Notes: a model not told the origin generated them from the letters alone. A DNA stretch of 59,171 nt from CAZJYI01 sp964550025 (GCA_964550025.1 CAZJYI010000062.1:1-59171); one strand, 5' to 3'; counted from the first letter of the stretch, positions 16,108 to 24,984 are shown. Numbers and translations are program-made.

Positions 16108-17373
16108 TCACAGCGCCCTCGCCGCAATGTCCTTTCTGTGCTGCGCCTCGTCAAACGCAATTCTCCCGACGGCATCGTACGTTCTATCCACCGCAGCGCG
16201 GACGCCGCCACCCAACCCGGTCACTCCCAGCACGCGGCCGCCGGAAGTGACGACCTCGCCGTCCTGTATCTTCGTTCCCGCGTGAAATACAACCACGTCC
16301 TCAAGGGTCTCGGCGTCCGCAAGGCCCGTGATGATCTTGCCCTTCTCGTAGCTCCCGGGGTAGCCCCCGGACGCCATCACCACACAGACGCAGGCTTCGG
16401 GCCGCCACGCCACCATGTCGTCCGACAGCGTTCCGTCGGTGCAGGCGAGCAACGCCGGCAAAAGATCGCCGGCGAGACGCGGTAGGACGACTTGCGTCTC
16501 CGGATCGCCGAAACGGCAGTTGAACTCGAGCACCTTGGGGCCGCCTTCCGTAATCATCACCCCCGCATAGAGTGTGCCCTTGTAGGTGATGCCACGGCGT
16601 CTGAGCTCGGCCAGCGTTCGATCGAAAACCTGCTCGCGAATCACGCTCCACAGTTCGTCCGTCACCACGGGCGCAGGCGAATAGGCGCCCATGCCGCCGG
16701 TATTGGGCCCCTGGTCGCCGTCCCGGGCGCGTTTGTGATCCTGGGACGAGGCCAGCATGACGACATGTTCACCGTCGACCAGTGCCAGGATCGACGCTTC
16801 CTCCCCGACCAGGCACTCCTCGACCACCAGCTCGTTGCCGGAGTCGCCGAACGCGCGGTCCACCAGGACCGCCTTCACGGCCTGCTCGGCATCCTCCACG
16901 GTTGTACAGACAAACACGCCCTTGCCCGCTGCGAGCCCGTCCGCCTTGACGACGATGGGAGCGCCCTGTTGGCGAACGTAAGCCGTCGCCGCGTCGGCGT
17001 CCGAAAACCGTTTCGCTTCAGCCGTAGGAACACCGGCGGAAACCATGACATCCTTGGAGAAGAGCTTGCTTCCCTCCAGACGCGCCGCGTCCGCGCAGGG
17101 GCCGAACACACGCAGACCTGCCGCTTCAAAGCGGTCGGCGATACCGGCACAGAGAGGAGCTTCGGGGCCGACAACGGTCAGGTCGGGACGTTCCTTTTGC
17201 GCCCACGCAAGCAAAGCGTCTATGTCCTCCGCCCCGATATCGAGGTTGGTCGCAATGGAAGCCGTTCCGGCGTTCCCGGGCGCGCAGTACACTTCGGGCG
17301 TCGCGCTGTCGTTGACGAGCTTCCAGGTCAGGGCGTGCTCGCGCCCTCCTCCTCCGACTACGAGTACTTTCAT
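16108..17373 (-). CDS. purD: phosphoribosylamine-glycine ligase (GAR synthetase)
   Basis: A 421-residue ATP-grasp enzyme of normal length. The ATG at 17373 gives MKVLVVGGGGREHALTWKL, the family's standard N-terminus, with AGGATGG upstream. Also visible: GPEAPLCAGI, LFSKDVM, PIVVKADGLAAGKGV, SSQDHKRARDGDQGPNTGGM and EFNCRFGDPETQVVLPRL (metal-binding). It joins glycine to phosphoribosylamine in purine synthesis. It is divergent from purM with a 109-bp shared regulatory region; glycine could come from the RpiB-GlyA fusion nearby. Confidence 0.96.
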   Translation of the reverse strand: MKVLVVGGGGREHALTWKLVNDSATPEVYCAPGNAGTASIATNLDIGAEDIDALLAWAQKERPDLTVVGPEAPLCAGIADRFEAAGLRVFGPCADAARLEGSKLFSKDVMVSAGVPTAEAKRFSDADAATAYVRQQGAPIVVKADGLAAGKGVFVCTTVEDAEQAVKAVLVDRAFGDSGNELVVEECLVGEEASILALVDGEHVVMLASSQDHKRARDGDQGPNTGGMGAYSPAPVVTDELWSVIREQVFDRTLAELRRRGITYKGTLYAGVMITEGGPKVLEFNCRFGDPETQVVLPRLAGDLLPALLACTDGTLSDDMVAWRPEACVCVVMASGGYPGSYEKGKIITGLADAETLEDVVVFHAGTKIQDGEVVTSGGRVLGVTGLGGGVRAAVDRTYDAVGRIAFDEAQHRKDIAARAL

Positions 17374-17426
17374 GCCGCCATCCTGTTTGCTGAACGTTCC
17401 TCTTGCTTGGTCGAGACAGAAGTGAG

Positions 17427-17454
17427 AGCATAGCCAAAAGCCCCCGGCAGTCAA
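17427..17454 (-). promoter_or_regulatory. sigma-70-type promoter of purD
   Basis: Read leftward: TTGACT (17454-17449), 16-bp spacer, TATGCT (17432-17427), about 54 bases before the purD ATG. The spacer end plus -10 (GGGGGCTTTTGGCTATG) closely resembles the promoter in front of the XRE-type gene at 19882-19911. Confidence 0.6.
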
Positions 17455-17482
17455 CACACAACGGTTTTTTGGAGAAGAGAAC

Positions 17483-18514
17483 ATGCCACGCAAGAAGAAG
17501 TCAGCCTACGCGCGAGCGGGTGTGGATATCGACGAGATGATGGGCAGCCTGGCGGCGGTCAAGCGGATGGTGAGATCCACCGCGACGCGAGGCGTAATGA
17601 GCGACATCGGCAGCTTTGGCGGCCTGTTCGCGTCGCCCGGCAGGGAGACGGCGCTAGTGGCCAGCACGGACGGCGTTGGGACGAAGCTGAAGGTGGCAGT
17701 CATGGCCGGGCGCCACGACACGGTAGGACAGGACCTTGTCAACCACTGCGTCAACGACATCCTCGTGCAGGGCGCTCGACCGCTGTTCTTTCTCGACTAC
17801 CTCGGGACGGCGAAACTCACGGGACACGTCTTCAAGGACGTGGTCAAGGGCCTCTGCAAGGCGTGCCGCGAGAACGGGTGCGCGCTTCTCGGCGGCGAAA
17901 CGGCGGAGATGCCGGGGTTGTACCCTGCGGGGGAGTACGATCTCGTCGGGACAGTCGTGGGCGTAGTCGAACGCAAAGCCATCATAACGGGATCTCAGAT
18001 CCGCCCCGGCGACGTGCTCATCGGCCTCGGCTGCACAGGTCTGCAGACGAACGGGTACTCGTTGGCGCGCAAGGTCATTTTCGAAGATGCCGGGCTCAAG
18101 CCCGACGACACCTTTCCCGGCACGCGCCGAAAGGTCGCCGCCGTGCTTCTCGACGTGCACCGCAGCGCCCTTGGCCCCGTGTCGGCCGTCATGAAGCACG
18201 TGCGCATCCGCGGAATGGCCCACATCACGGGCGGCGGTTTCTACGACAACATCCCCCGCGTCTTGCCCGCGGGAACACGCGCGGTCATCGAAACGGCTGC
18301 CTGGAAAGTGCCTCCAGTGTTCCGCTTCATCCAGGAGCGCGGAAGGGTCGACTCCAACGAGATGTTCCGTGTGTTCAACATGGGCATCGGGTTCGTCCTG
18401 ATGGTCCGCGAAGCCGACGCCGCACTCACCATCGACATCCTGGAAAAGCAGAAGGCGCGACCGCACACCATCGGGGTGGTGGAAAAGGGACGCCCGGGTG
18501 TTGTGCGGCGTTAG
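17483..18514 (+). CDS. purM: phosphoribosylformylglycinamidine cyclo-ligase (AIR synthetase)
   Basis: A 343-residue PurM, normal length. YARAGVDID at residues 9-17, ASTDGVGTKLKVA, GQDLVNHCVNDILVQGARPLFFLDY, LLGGETAEMPGLY, GLQTNGYSLARKV and ITGGGFYDNIPRVLP are all conserved. It closes the imidazole ring of AIR, using ATP and FGAM. GGAGAAGAG precedes the ATG. It is divergent from purD. The spacer downstream (18515-18793) holds no gene. Confidence 0.96.
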   Translation: MPRKKKSAYARAGVDIDEMMGSLAAVKRMVRSTATRGVMSDIGSFGGLFASPGRETALVASTDGVGTKLKVAVMAGRHDTVGQDLVNHCVNDILVQGARPLFFLDYLGTAKLTGHVFKDVVKGLCKACRENGCALLGGETAEMPGLYPAGEYDLVGTVVGVVERKAIITGSQIRPGDVLIGLGCTGLQTNGYSLARKVIFEDAGLKPDDTFPGTRRKVAAVLLDVHRSALGPVSAVMKHVRIRGMAHITGGGFYDNIPRVLPAGTRAVIETAAWKVPPVFRFIQERGRVDSNEMFRVFNMGIGFVLMVREADAALTIDILEKQKARPHTIGVVEKGRPGVVRR

Positions 18515-18549
18515 TGGCAAGTGGAGAGAGAACGGAACGAGCGGAGGAA

Positions 18550-18640
18550 ATCGTGATCCGTAATCGTCGTACGTAGTCCTCCACCGGAAGCAGGAAGAGT
18601 CGGTTGACGACTACGCGCGACGACTACGGTGGACGATGGG
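18550..18640. repeat. degenerate short repeats after purM
   Basis: The purM-cyclophilin spacer (convergent genes) has GACGACTACG twice (from 18606 and from 18619) and inverse-orientation GTAGTC copies around 18573. The strings can be read as imperfect heptamers (CGTGATC, CGTAATC; GTCCACC, GTAGTCG on the other strand). The signal is weaker than in the other arrays. No intrinsic terminator with a U-run is seen. Confidence 0.4.
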
Positions 18641-18793
18641 GCAGGCGCGAGCCATGTTCATCCCTCCCGCCAGGCGTGGACCGGGGGCGAGAATACTGAC
18701 GGGACACCTGCAAGCCGGTCGAGCATACGCTCGCAGGCTCGCGATCCTAACCGCCGGCGTTCTTCTCCATCCTCACGGAACCGACCGACCGCG

Positions 18794-19288
18794 CTACTCC
18801 GCCGCGTCGGCTCGAAAGGCCTTCTCGATCACGACAGGCGTGGTCGGCACATCGTCGTGCGCGCCGTGCCGACCGGTCTCGACGGCGGCAATCCCGTCGA
18901 CGATGTCCATGCCTTCCACGACACGCGCAAAAACGGCGTACCCGAAATCCCGGCTGCCGTGGTCAAGAAACGCATTGTCGGCAACGTTGATGAAGAACTG
19001 CGAGGTGGCGCTGTCGACCACCTGAGTTCGGGCCATGGACAACGAGCCGCGAACGTTGCGCAGCCCGTTGTCGGCCTCGTTCTTGACAGGAGCGCGCGTG
19101 GGCTTCTGCTGCAGATCAGGGGTCATCCCCCCTCCCTGCACCATGAACCCGGGTATGACGCGGTGAAACACCGTACCGTCGAAGAAGCCGTCGTCGACGT
19201 ATTGCACGAAGTTCGCCGTCGTCAGCGGAGCTTCCTGCTCATACAGTTCAAGCCTGATCTCGCCCATCGACGTCTTGAGAATCACCAT
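18794..19288 (-). CDS. cyclophilin-type peptidyl-prolyl cis-trans isomerase
   Basis: A 164-residue cytoplasmic cyclophilin. The ATG at 19288 (MVILKTSMGEIRLELYE) has GAAAGGGGG about 7-14 bases upstream; an in-frame ATG 18 bases earlier is possible. The core motifs are present: TTANFVQYVDDGFFDGTVFHRVIPGFMVQGG, then the RNVRGSLSMART and SATSQFFINVADN strands with the catalytic Arg of FHR and the active-site Phe and Gln of the family. No signal peptide. It assists protein folding. It lies downstream of the XRE-type gene. Confidence 0.92.
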   Translation of the reverse strand: MVILKTSMGEIRLELYEQEAPLTTANFVQYVDDGFFDGTVFHRVIPGFMVQGGGMTPDLQQKPTRAPVKNEADNGLRNVRGSLSMARTQVVDSATSQFFINVADNAFLDHGSRDFGYAVFARVVEGMDIVDGIAAVETGRHGAHDDVPTTPVVIEKAFRADAAE

Positions 19289-19372
19289 TGCTCGCCCCCT
19301 TTCCATGCGTCAGCGCGTCCCGGCAATCCGGACGCGCGACGCTACATACAGGCACAGATCGTCGTTCCCGAC

Positions 19373-19822
19373 TCAGGACACCTGGGCAGAATCGAGGCGT
19401 TCGCGCGCCTCTTCAATGGTGAGCTTGCGAATCTCGAACAGGGCCGTCTTGGCGCGGTCGCGCAGGTTCAGGCGTCCCTTGTTTCGTTCCCAGAGGTAGA
19501 CAGCCTGCGTGCTGACGCCCAGCAAAAGAGCCAACTCACGCTGGGAGACCTCAAGCCGTTTGCGAAGCTGCTTGACCATGGCCGACGTCGGGCGCTGGCG
19601 TTTCATCTCCTTGAGATCCGCCTCGCTGATCGGGGCCTTGCCCGCGGGGGTCACGTCCTGCCGGACCGCGCGCAGCTCCAACGCACGCACGCGCCGCCTA
19701 AGCTCTGTGACCTCCGAACGCAACTGCGCATTGCTGTTGGTGAGCTTGGCCGTAATCTGCTCAACCTGAACTCCCACAACTCGCGTAATCTCGTCCTTCA
19801 GCAGTCTATTGAAGCTTGGCAT
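19373..19822 (-). CDS. XRE-family helix-turn-helix protein with N-terminal coiled coil
   Basis: A 149-residue protein; ATG at 19822 with AAGGAGAAG six bases upstream. Residues ~15-55 are heptad-like (EQITAKLTNSNAQLRSEVTE). Residues ~82-115 hold a Cro/CI helix-turn-helix (RKRLEVSQRELALLLGVS then TQAVYLWERNKGR). The arrangement and RLNLRDRAKTALFEIRKL tail resemble small antitoxin-like or housekeeping DNA-binding proteins. It has its own promoter. The target is unknown. Confidence 0.82.
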   Translation of the reverse strand: MPSFNRLLKDEITRVVGVQVEQITAKLTNSNAQLRSEVTELRRRVRALELRAVRQDVTPAGKAPISEADLKEMKRQRPTSAMVKQLRKRLEVSQRELALLLGVSTQAVYLWERNKGRLNLRDRAKTALFEIRKLTIEEARERLDSAQVS

Positions 19823-19881
19823 AACTTCTCCTTTCGGTGCACCTAACTAGGTTGCCACAATTTCCTCCGACCCCAAAACGC

Positions 19882-19911
19882 AACATAGCCAAAGCCCCCA
19901 AGGTCATGCAA
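19882..19911 (-). promoter_or_regulatory. sigma-70-type promoter of the XRE-type gene
   Basis: Read leftward: TTGCAT (19911-19906), 18-bp spacer ending GGGGGCTTTGGC, TATGTT (19887-19882). The ATG follows about 60 bases later. Its spacer and -10 are almost identical to those of the purD promoter. Confidence 0.55.
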
Positions 19912-20023
19912 GTTATTTTGTCAGGTTATTTCTTACGGGACGCTAGGCAGTTAACTTACCCATCCGACTAACACAACCGCGAGCCAACGACCCTCCCGAC
20001 GGGTGGGGTGAGGGCAAGGATCA

Positions 20024-20038
20024 CTCCCCCGGCGGGAG
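20024..20038. other. GC-rich hairpins in the rsmI-XRE spacer
   Basis: The 330-bp spacer 19823-20152 has no gene. CTCCC-CCGGC-GGGAG (20024-20038) forms a stem, and a second imperfect one is possible around 19991-20014 (CCCTCCC against GGGTGAGGG). They may end rsmI transcription. No U-run follows on the rsmI strand, so termination is a guess. Confidence 0.3.
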
Positions 20039-20152
20039 CAGTGGACCCGCCTACGCCGGCTGATTGACCACAGAAAGCGCAACATTCACAAAGAGAACGG
20101 TTTACGTAGTGAACGGCATGCACTCGCTGGGGCAATCCACGGCCCTTCCCCG

Positions 20153-20887
20153 TCACCCTTGCTCAGCGGTCTCCGCGTTCTTTCGCGGTTCAACAGCGCT
20201 CTTCAGGGTGAATTTCGGATGGTTGCCGGCAACCACGATCGTGACTTCTCCCCTGCAGTTCTTCTCACCAAACGTCTGCAGGAGCTCATGCAATGGAGCA
20301 CGTACCACCCGCTCAAACCGCTTGGTAAGCTCGACACACACCGCCGCCTGCCTGTTGCCGAGGACGTCCAGCGCCCCCTGGAGAGTTTTGGCCACGCGGA
20401 AGGGTGACTCGAAAAGCACGAGCGTGTGCGGCATGTCCTTCTCCTGCTCAAAGAAACGCCGCAACGGCCCGGGCTTCCGGGGCGGATATCCCTTGAACGT
20501 ATAGCTCGACGTCGGGAGCCCGGAAGCCACGAGCGCCACGGGCACGGCCGAGGCGCCGGGAATGACCTCTATCTCCACGTCGTGCCCTATGGCCTGTCTC
20601 ACCAGGCGGTAGCCGGGATCGCTGATTCCCGGCATTCCTCCATCAGAGCACAGCACAACGCGGCGACCTTCCTCGAGATAGCGCAGCAGCCCACAACCAA
20701 CCGCATCCTCGTTCCCCTGCCGATAGGAAACCAGCCTGGCGGGACGAGGTATCTCAAAGTGGGTCAGCAGCGCGCGGGTGCGGCGCGTGTCCTCGCAGGC
20801 AATGACGTCGGCCTCCCGCAGAACACGCAGGGCACGCAGGCTGACATCTTCCAGGTTGCCAATCGGCGTAGCGACGATAGAGAGCAC
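20153..20887 (-). CDS. rsmI: 16S rRNA (cytidine-1402-2'-O)-methyltransferase
   Basis: A 244-residue SAM-dependent methyltransferase. The GTG at 20887 is preferred: AAGGAAG stands six bases before it and the protein then begins MLSIVATPIGNLEDVS, the usual RsmI N-terminus; an ATG 69 bases upstream would add an unconserved tail. Further motifs: DVIACEDTRRTRALL, VLCSDGGMPGISDPG, EVIPGASAVPVALVASGLP, FKGYPPRKPG and TLVLFESPFRVAKTL. It methylates C1402 of 16S rRNA in the decoding centre. Downstream of hflX, same strand, 73 bases apart. Confidence 0.93.
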   Translation of the reverse strand: MLSIVATPIGNLEDVSLRALRVLREADVIACEDTRRTRALLTHFEIPRPARLVSYRQGNEDAVGCGLLRYLEEGRRVVLCSDGGMPGISDPGYRLVRQAIGHDVEIEVIPGASAVPVALVASGLPTSSYTFKGYPPRKPGPLRRFFEQEKDMPHTLVLFESPFRVAKTLQGALDVLGNRQAAVCVELTKRFERVVRAPLHELLQTFGEKNCRGEVTIVVAGNHPKFTLKSAVEPRKNAETAEQG

Positions 20888-20960
20888 AATCTTCCTTTCT
20901 GCGATCCTGCGGGCCCTCCCCATCCGCGGGCCTCCCATTCGTGGATTCGCCGTCAACCCC

Positions 20961-22079
20961 CTATGTCACACGGGAATGCCTTACGTCCTTGAGGCGCTCG
21001 GCCATGGTGCGCCTTACCTCATCCAGTCCGCTGCCGGTCACGGCTGAGAGCTGCAGCGCGCCCGGGTGCGTCGTCAAGGCAGCGCGCACGGCTTCGGGCG
21101 AGGCGACATCGCACTTGTTGAGCAGCAACACGGAAGGGACGGCATCGGCGCCGACCTCGCGCAGGGTACTCCGGACCACCTCCAGGTGGTCGTCGAGGCG
21201 AGGGTGCGCGGTGTCGGCCACGACGAGCAGCAGGTCGGCTTCGGCCGCGACTTCCAGGGTAGATCGAAAGGAGGCCACCAGTCCATGTGGCAGATGGCGG
21301 ATGAAGCCCACCGTATCGGAAAGCAGCACATCGCGCCCGTTCGGCAGCCGCACGAGGCGGGTCTTGGTATCGAGCGTGGCGAATAGCCTGTCATCGACGT
21401 AGGCATTGGCGGGGGTATAGGCATTCAGCAGCGTGGACTTGCCGGCGTTGGTGTAGCCGACGAGGCAGACCAGCGGCCACGGGCGGCGGGCGCGCGTGCG
21501 CCTGCGCCTCTTCTGGATCGCATCGAGCTTGCGCTTCAACTCCCGGATGCGGCGGCGCATGGGCGCGTTGCGGAGCTGCAGCGGACTCTCTCCGGGGCCT
21601 TTCATCCCGATCCCCCCTTTGAAGCGCTGCTGGCGCGCCGAGACGGGAATGCGCGAGACGAGGTACTCGAGTTGCGCGAGCTCCACCTGCACCTGGGCTT
21701 CGGCCGAGCGTGCCCGACGGGCAAAGATCTGCAGGATCAGTTCCGTACGGTCGATCACCTTGATACCCAATGACAAGTCAAGGTTGTTGACCTGCACCGG
21801 GCTGAGGTCATTGTCAAAGATCACGAGGTCGGCCTTTCCATGGCGGCAGGCGAGCTGGATCTCGGCCAGTTTGCCCTCCCCCACCAGCAACCCGGAGGCG
21901 GGGCGATCCCGCCGCTGCGTGATGCAGCCCGTGACCGTCGCCCCCGCCGTGTCGGCAAGCCGCTCCAGCTCCACGAGGGAGTCGGCCGCTTCGCCGCGAT
22001 CGCGTCGCCCCAGGACTACCTGGACGAGCAGCGCACGCTCAGATTCCACGGCGGTCATGCTGTTCCGTGCCGCACTCAT
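20961..22079 (-). CDS. hflX: GTPase HflX
   Basis: A 372-residue ribosome-associated GTPase. The N-terminal HflX domain has ADTAGATVTG and FDNDLSPVQVNNLD. A coiled linker follows (RRRIRELKRKLDAIQKRRRR, ~178-197). The G domain shows G1 GYTNAGKSTLLNAY (~211), G2-region LFATLDTKTR, G3 DTVGFIRHLPHGLVASFRSTL and G4 NKCD. HflX splits stalled ribosomes and acts in stress recovery. Its ATG overlaps the stop of the upstream small gene (ATGA), so the two are coupled. Confidence 0.95.
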   Translation of the reverse strand: MSAARNSMTAVESERALLVQVVLGRRDRGEAADSLVELERLADTAGATVTGCITQRRDRPASGLLVGEGKLAEIQLACRHGKADLVIFDNDLSPVQVNNLDLSLGIKVIDRTELILQIFARRARSAEAQVQVELAQLEYLVSRIPVSARQQRFKGGIGMKGPGESPLQLRNAPMRRRIRELKRKLDAIQKRRRRTRARRPWPLVCLVGYTNAGKSTLLNAYTPANAYVDDRLFATLDTKTRLVRLPNGRDVLLSDTVGFIRHLPHGLVASFRSTLEVAAEADLLLVVADTAHPRLDDHLEVVRSTLREVGADAVPSVLLLNKCDVASPEAVRAALTTHPGALQLSAVTGSGLDEVRRTMAERLKDVRHSRVT

Positions 22080-22384
22080 GAGGACCTGCGTTGAGCCCGG
22101 CGTCGTGCCCGGCGGGCGGCCGCGGCCCTTCCGTCCACGAATTCGCGATGCAGTTCAGTACGCCGCCGCGTGCGAAAGAACTCGCGCCGGAGCTCCTTGC
22201 GCGTCTTGACGCTGGGCTCCTTCTGCCATTCGGCAAACTGGGCATGCAGTTCCCGGTCCTCGTATCCCGGACAGTGCCGGCCGCTTCTCCACTGCCCCCT
22301 GGGATACCGGTAAATCCAGCAGAGCTCCCCGAGGTTCAGGGGGCATGCATGGCATCTTCTGACGGGTTTCCGGCTCGTCTTCAT
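22076..22384 (-). CDS. small Cys-containing basic protein, hypothetical
   Basis: A 102-residue protein. The N-terminal third has four Cys (C11, C14, C22, C38: RRCHACPLNLGELCW then HCPGY), a possible zinc or iron-sulfur site. The rest is very basic and helical, ending in ARRARRRAQRRSS, which suggests RNA or ribosome contact. It overlaps hflX by four bases and shares its operon, so a translation-related role is an inference. I do not recognise a named family. Confidence 0.65.
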   Translation of the reverse strand: MKTSRKPVRRCHACPLNLGELCWIYRYPRGQWRSGRHCPGYEDRELHAQFAEWQKEPSVKTRKELRREFFRTRRRTELHREFVDGRAAAARRARRRAQRRSS

Positions 22385-22582
22385 GGTCTTTGCCTGTCAG
22401 TCACACGCTGTCTTCCGTCGGGTCTGGGGCACATGGTGTGCCGGTTCAGCTTCACTGGCGGAACACCGAGTCCCCGCAATGTGCGTCGTACCCGTACACA
22501 GCCCTCTCCCACAGCACGAGAGATCATCGGGCGAACGTCGCCCGGCCGGGACGGGACGGCGGGGGGGTCGTCGTATGAAGGG

Positions 22583-22657
22583 GGCGAGCGACGGGAATCG
22601 AACCCGCGACATCTAGAACCACAATCTAGTGCTCTAACCGACTGAGCTACGCTCGCC
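22583..22657 (-). tRNA. tRNA-His (anticodon GTG)
   Basis: The leftward strand folds into a full cloverleaf: acceptor GCGAGCG/CGCTCGC, D stem GCTC/GAGC, anticodon stem CTAGA/TCTAG with loop TTGTGGT (anticodon GTG), and T arm GCGGG-TTCGAAT-CCCGT. An extra G at -1 (22657) pairs with C73 (22583), the identity element of tRNA-His. The 3' CCA is not encoded. It lies upstream of the small Cys gene and hflX on the same strand. Confidence 0.95.
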
Positions 22658-22711
22658 ACTCTAAGTACGGACGGCCTCCGTCGGCCGCCTTTGCCGGTTT
22701 GACGATTGCGT

Positions 22712-22739
22712 ACTGTAGCCATCTGGAACCAAATGGCAA
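22712..22739 (-). promoter_or_regulatory. promoter of tRNA-His
   Basis: Read leftward: TTGCCA (22739-22734), 16-bp spacer, TACAGT (22717-22712), about 55 bases before the tRNA 5' end. The bases before the -10 (GGC) match the purD and XRE promoters. Confidence 0.45.
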
Positions 22740-22755
22740 CACAAAAAGGCCGTAG

Positions 22756-22785
22756 TTGACAACATCGCCGCCAAGGGCATAAGGT
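22756..22785 (+). promoter_or_regulatory. sigma-70-type promoter of the kinase-like gene
   Basis: TTGACA (22756-22761), 18-bp spacer, TAAGGT (22780-22785), 51 bases before the ATG at 22836. It has a perfect -35 and a weak -10, and is divergent from the tRNA promoter. Confidence 0.5.
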
Positions 22786-22835
22786 TTTGGTATGAAGGTA
22801 GGAGGAATGTACCGCGTCCAGGAGACCGTTCAATC

Positions 22836-24818
22836 ATGAGTCCCCAACCCAGTGATCAGCGATCCTCGGGGCTTCCCGAAGGTTACGTCGCCATCCCGCT
22901 CTTCCCCGGCACAACGGGGCCGATGCAGATCTGTGTCCTCGCGCAGTCTAATAAGGAAAACCCCGCCGGCCCCCTGGTACGCCTGCGGCAGAACCTCGAC
23001 GCCACGATTCTCCTGGGGTGCATCACGGACGCAGCGGGGCGCCCCAAGCAGTGGGTGGAGATATGGATACAGACGATCGCCGGCCTGGGTTCAACCCCGG
23101 CCGCGTGCAGGGAAACGCTCACCAACGCCTCGCTTGACGCACGCTGGTCTCAGTTCGCCGATGCCCTGGAGAGCCAGGATGGCGGGAGTGTTCTGCGCAC
23201 GGGGTACGAATCGGACCACCCGCCCCCTGCTTACGTCAACGTGCAGGAAGCGCAGGTCGTTTACCCCGTCGACGCCGAGACGGGTGCGCCGTGGGCCCTG
23301 TGCACTGACGATGCATTGCTGGCACAGAAGGGCCTTCCGCCCTACGGCACTACGCTGCATCGTTACCTCTGCGCCTGCCCCGACGGGGACGCGCAACCCC
23401 TGTTCGTTCCCCTCACCCCGGCTGCCGTGGAGAACGAGCATACAGTGCCCATCGAGCGGGTTTCCGGCAACGACGGGGCCCTCACGGCACTGAACCCGGA
23501 AGGGGGACTGCTCTTCCTCTGCCCATTCAACCCGTTGAGCCTGGACGAATTTCTCGCCGTGCTCAGCGGCGGATCGTGGGAAGGCGCCCAGCACGGACGC
23601 GAGCTGGTGGACCCCACGGCGCTGGTGCCGCGGGTCGGCTCGCCCGACGCGCCGCACGCGCTGTTCCTCAGTGCAAGGGGGCGCTCGGGACGCCTGACGG
23701 AGTGCATGCACATCAAGCTCTGCCTTCTTGCCGACATGCTGAAGCTCGTGAGCGGCGTTCTTCGCGACCAGCAACGCCCCTTCATGAACCTGAGCAACGA
23801 GTCTTTTCGCATCCGGTTGGCACCGGGCGGCCTGGGGCTACCCTGCCTGTGGACGGCCACACCGGCCTTGACCGACAGCGGAGAGGCCGTGGTGCTGCCG
23901 ATCGAAACGAGCGAAACGCGGTACTTCCTTGGCGCCGGCGGCGAGAGCATATCGATCTATCGGCCAACCACGGGAGGCGCCCCGGTGCGTGGGCGCGGGA
24001 CGGTGCGTATCCGCCAGGCACTCAGCGAAGGACGAAAGGGCGTCATCGTGGAAGGCACGCTGCAATCGGCGGAGCACATCCCCGCCGGCGCGCACGATCT
24101 GACCTGGCTGCGGCTCAGCCTGGGCGGGAACATCATCGACCTGTACGCCACCGTGACGGAAGACAGTGCCCTGGCGGCGGGCGAATGGCGTTTCCGCACG
24201 GTGGGGCAGATGCTGTCCGAAAAGGCCGAACAGGACCTGAAAGCGGCGGAAGGCGTGCCGCTGCAGAGCGTGCCGTTCGAGGTTCTGCCGATCCGCAGCA
24301 CGCCCTGCGACCTGTTCTCACTGGCCGTCCTTGCCGTTCAGGCGCTGCTGGTCGACGACGACACCACGCTCCCCGTGGCACTGGACGAGACGATCAGCCT
24401 GGCGCGCGAGGCTGGAGCGGCGGGGAGCGATACGCCGCTGCCCCGGCGCATTGCGAGCCTCTTCGCACGGGATCGCCGTTGGGTCGATTCGCTCGGGCCG
24501 CAACGTCTGATCCTGGACGAGATGCCGCCGGAAGCGGCCTTCGAGAGCGTGCCCGGATCGCTGTGGTGGGATGTTCTCGCCATGATCGTGCGCATGTTCC
24601 CGGCCGTCAGCGCCGACAGCCGCTGCCGCGACTACGGCGACGCGCCACCCGGAGCACTGCAGGATGTCCTGGCGGAGGCCCTGGATGAGTCGAGCCGCCT
24701 GGTCGCGCGCACCCGTAACCTGATCGTCACCGACTGGGTTGCCAATCGCGAAACGAGAGACGTTATCGCCGCTTGCCTGGAGGAAATCGCATCGCCGGAG
24801 GAAAACGGACAGGGGTAG
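22836..24818 (+). CDS. large protein with traces of a degenerate protein-kinase fold
   Basis: A 660-residue cytoplasmic-looking protein without a clear family. Three places resemble kinase landmarks: GGLLFLCPFNPLSLDEFLAVL (~223-243) like the hinge; RPFMNLSNESFRI (~314-326) where active kinases have HRDLKPENILI, here without the catalytic Asp; and PCDLFSLAVLAVQALL (~490-505) like the DIYSLGVLLYELL helix F. Residues ~365-480 would be an inserted beta-rich domain. If correct it is a pseudokinase. A lipoprotein gene follows 166 bases downstream and FHA and PEGA genes lie 3-5 kb further on, a context of Ser/Thr-kinase-style signalling. The coding call is firm, the kinase call weak. Confidence 0.6.
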   Translation: MSPQPSDQRSSGLPEGYVAIPLFPGTTGPMQICVLAQSNKENPAGPLVRLRQNLDATILLGCITDAAGRPKQWVEIWIQTIAGLGSTPAACRETLTNASLDARWSQFADALESQDGGSVLRTGYESDHPPPAYVNVQEAQVVYPVDAETGAPWALCTDDALLAQKGLPPYGTTLHRYLCACPDGDAQPLFVPLTPAAVENEHTVPIERVSGNDGALTALNPEGGLLFLCPFNPLSLDEFLAVLSGGSWEGAQHGRELVDPTALVPRVGSPDAPHALFLSARGRSGRLTECMHIKLCLLADMLKLVSGVLRDQQRPFMNLSNESFRIRLAPGGLGLPCLWTATPALTDSGEAVVLPIETSETRYFLGAGGESISIYRPTTGGAPVRGRGTVRIRQALSEGRKGVIVEGTLQSAEHIPAGAHDLTWLRLSLGGNIIDLYATVTEDSALAAGEWRFRTVGQMLSEKAEQDLKAAEGVPLQSVPFEVLPIRSTPCDLFSLAVLAVQALLVDDDTTLPVALDETISLAREAGAAGSDTPLPRRIASLFARDRRWVDSLGPQRLILDEMPPEAAFESVPGSLWWDVLAMIVRMFPAVSADSRCRDYGDAPPGALQDVLAEALDESSRLVARTRNLIVTDWVANRETRDVIAACLEEIASPEENGQG

Positions 24819-24844
24819 CATCACAGCAACCAAACGGGAATTCG

Positions 24845-24897
24845 GACAGGATCAACAGGACGGCCACGCCAATCCCGTGGGTCCCGTGAATCCCGTC
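24845..24897. repeat. 9-bp periodic repeats
   Basis: GACAGGATC and AACAGGACG (24845-24862), then three nonamers AATCCCGTG, GGTCCCGTG, AATCCCGTC (24871-24897). They lie between the kinase-like gene and the lipoprotein gene. The period is 9, unlike the heptamer arrays elsewhere. Confidence 0.65.
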
Positions 24898-24984
24898 AGC
24901 AAGACAAGCAATGTTGAACAGATAGTCATACGGGTTGCCGCGCCCGGGAGGTGCGGCCAGAGACTGAGGAAGGAAGGTGCAGGA

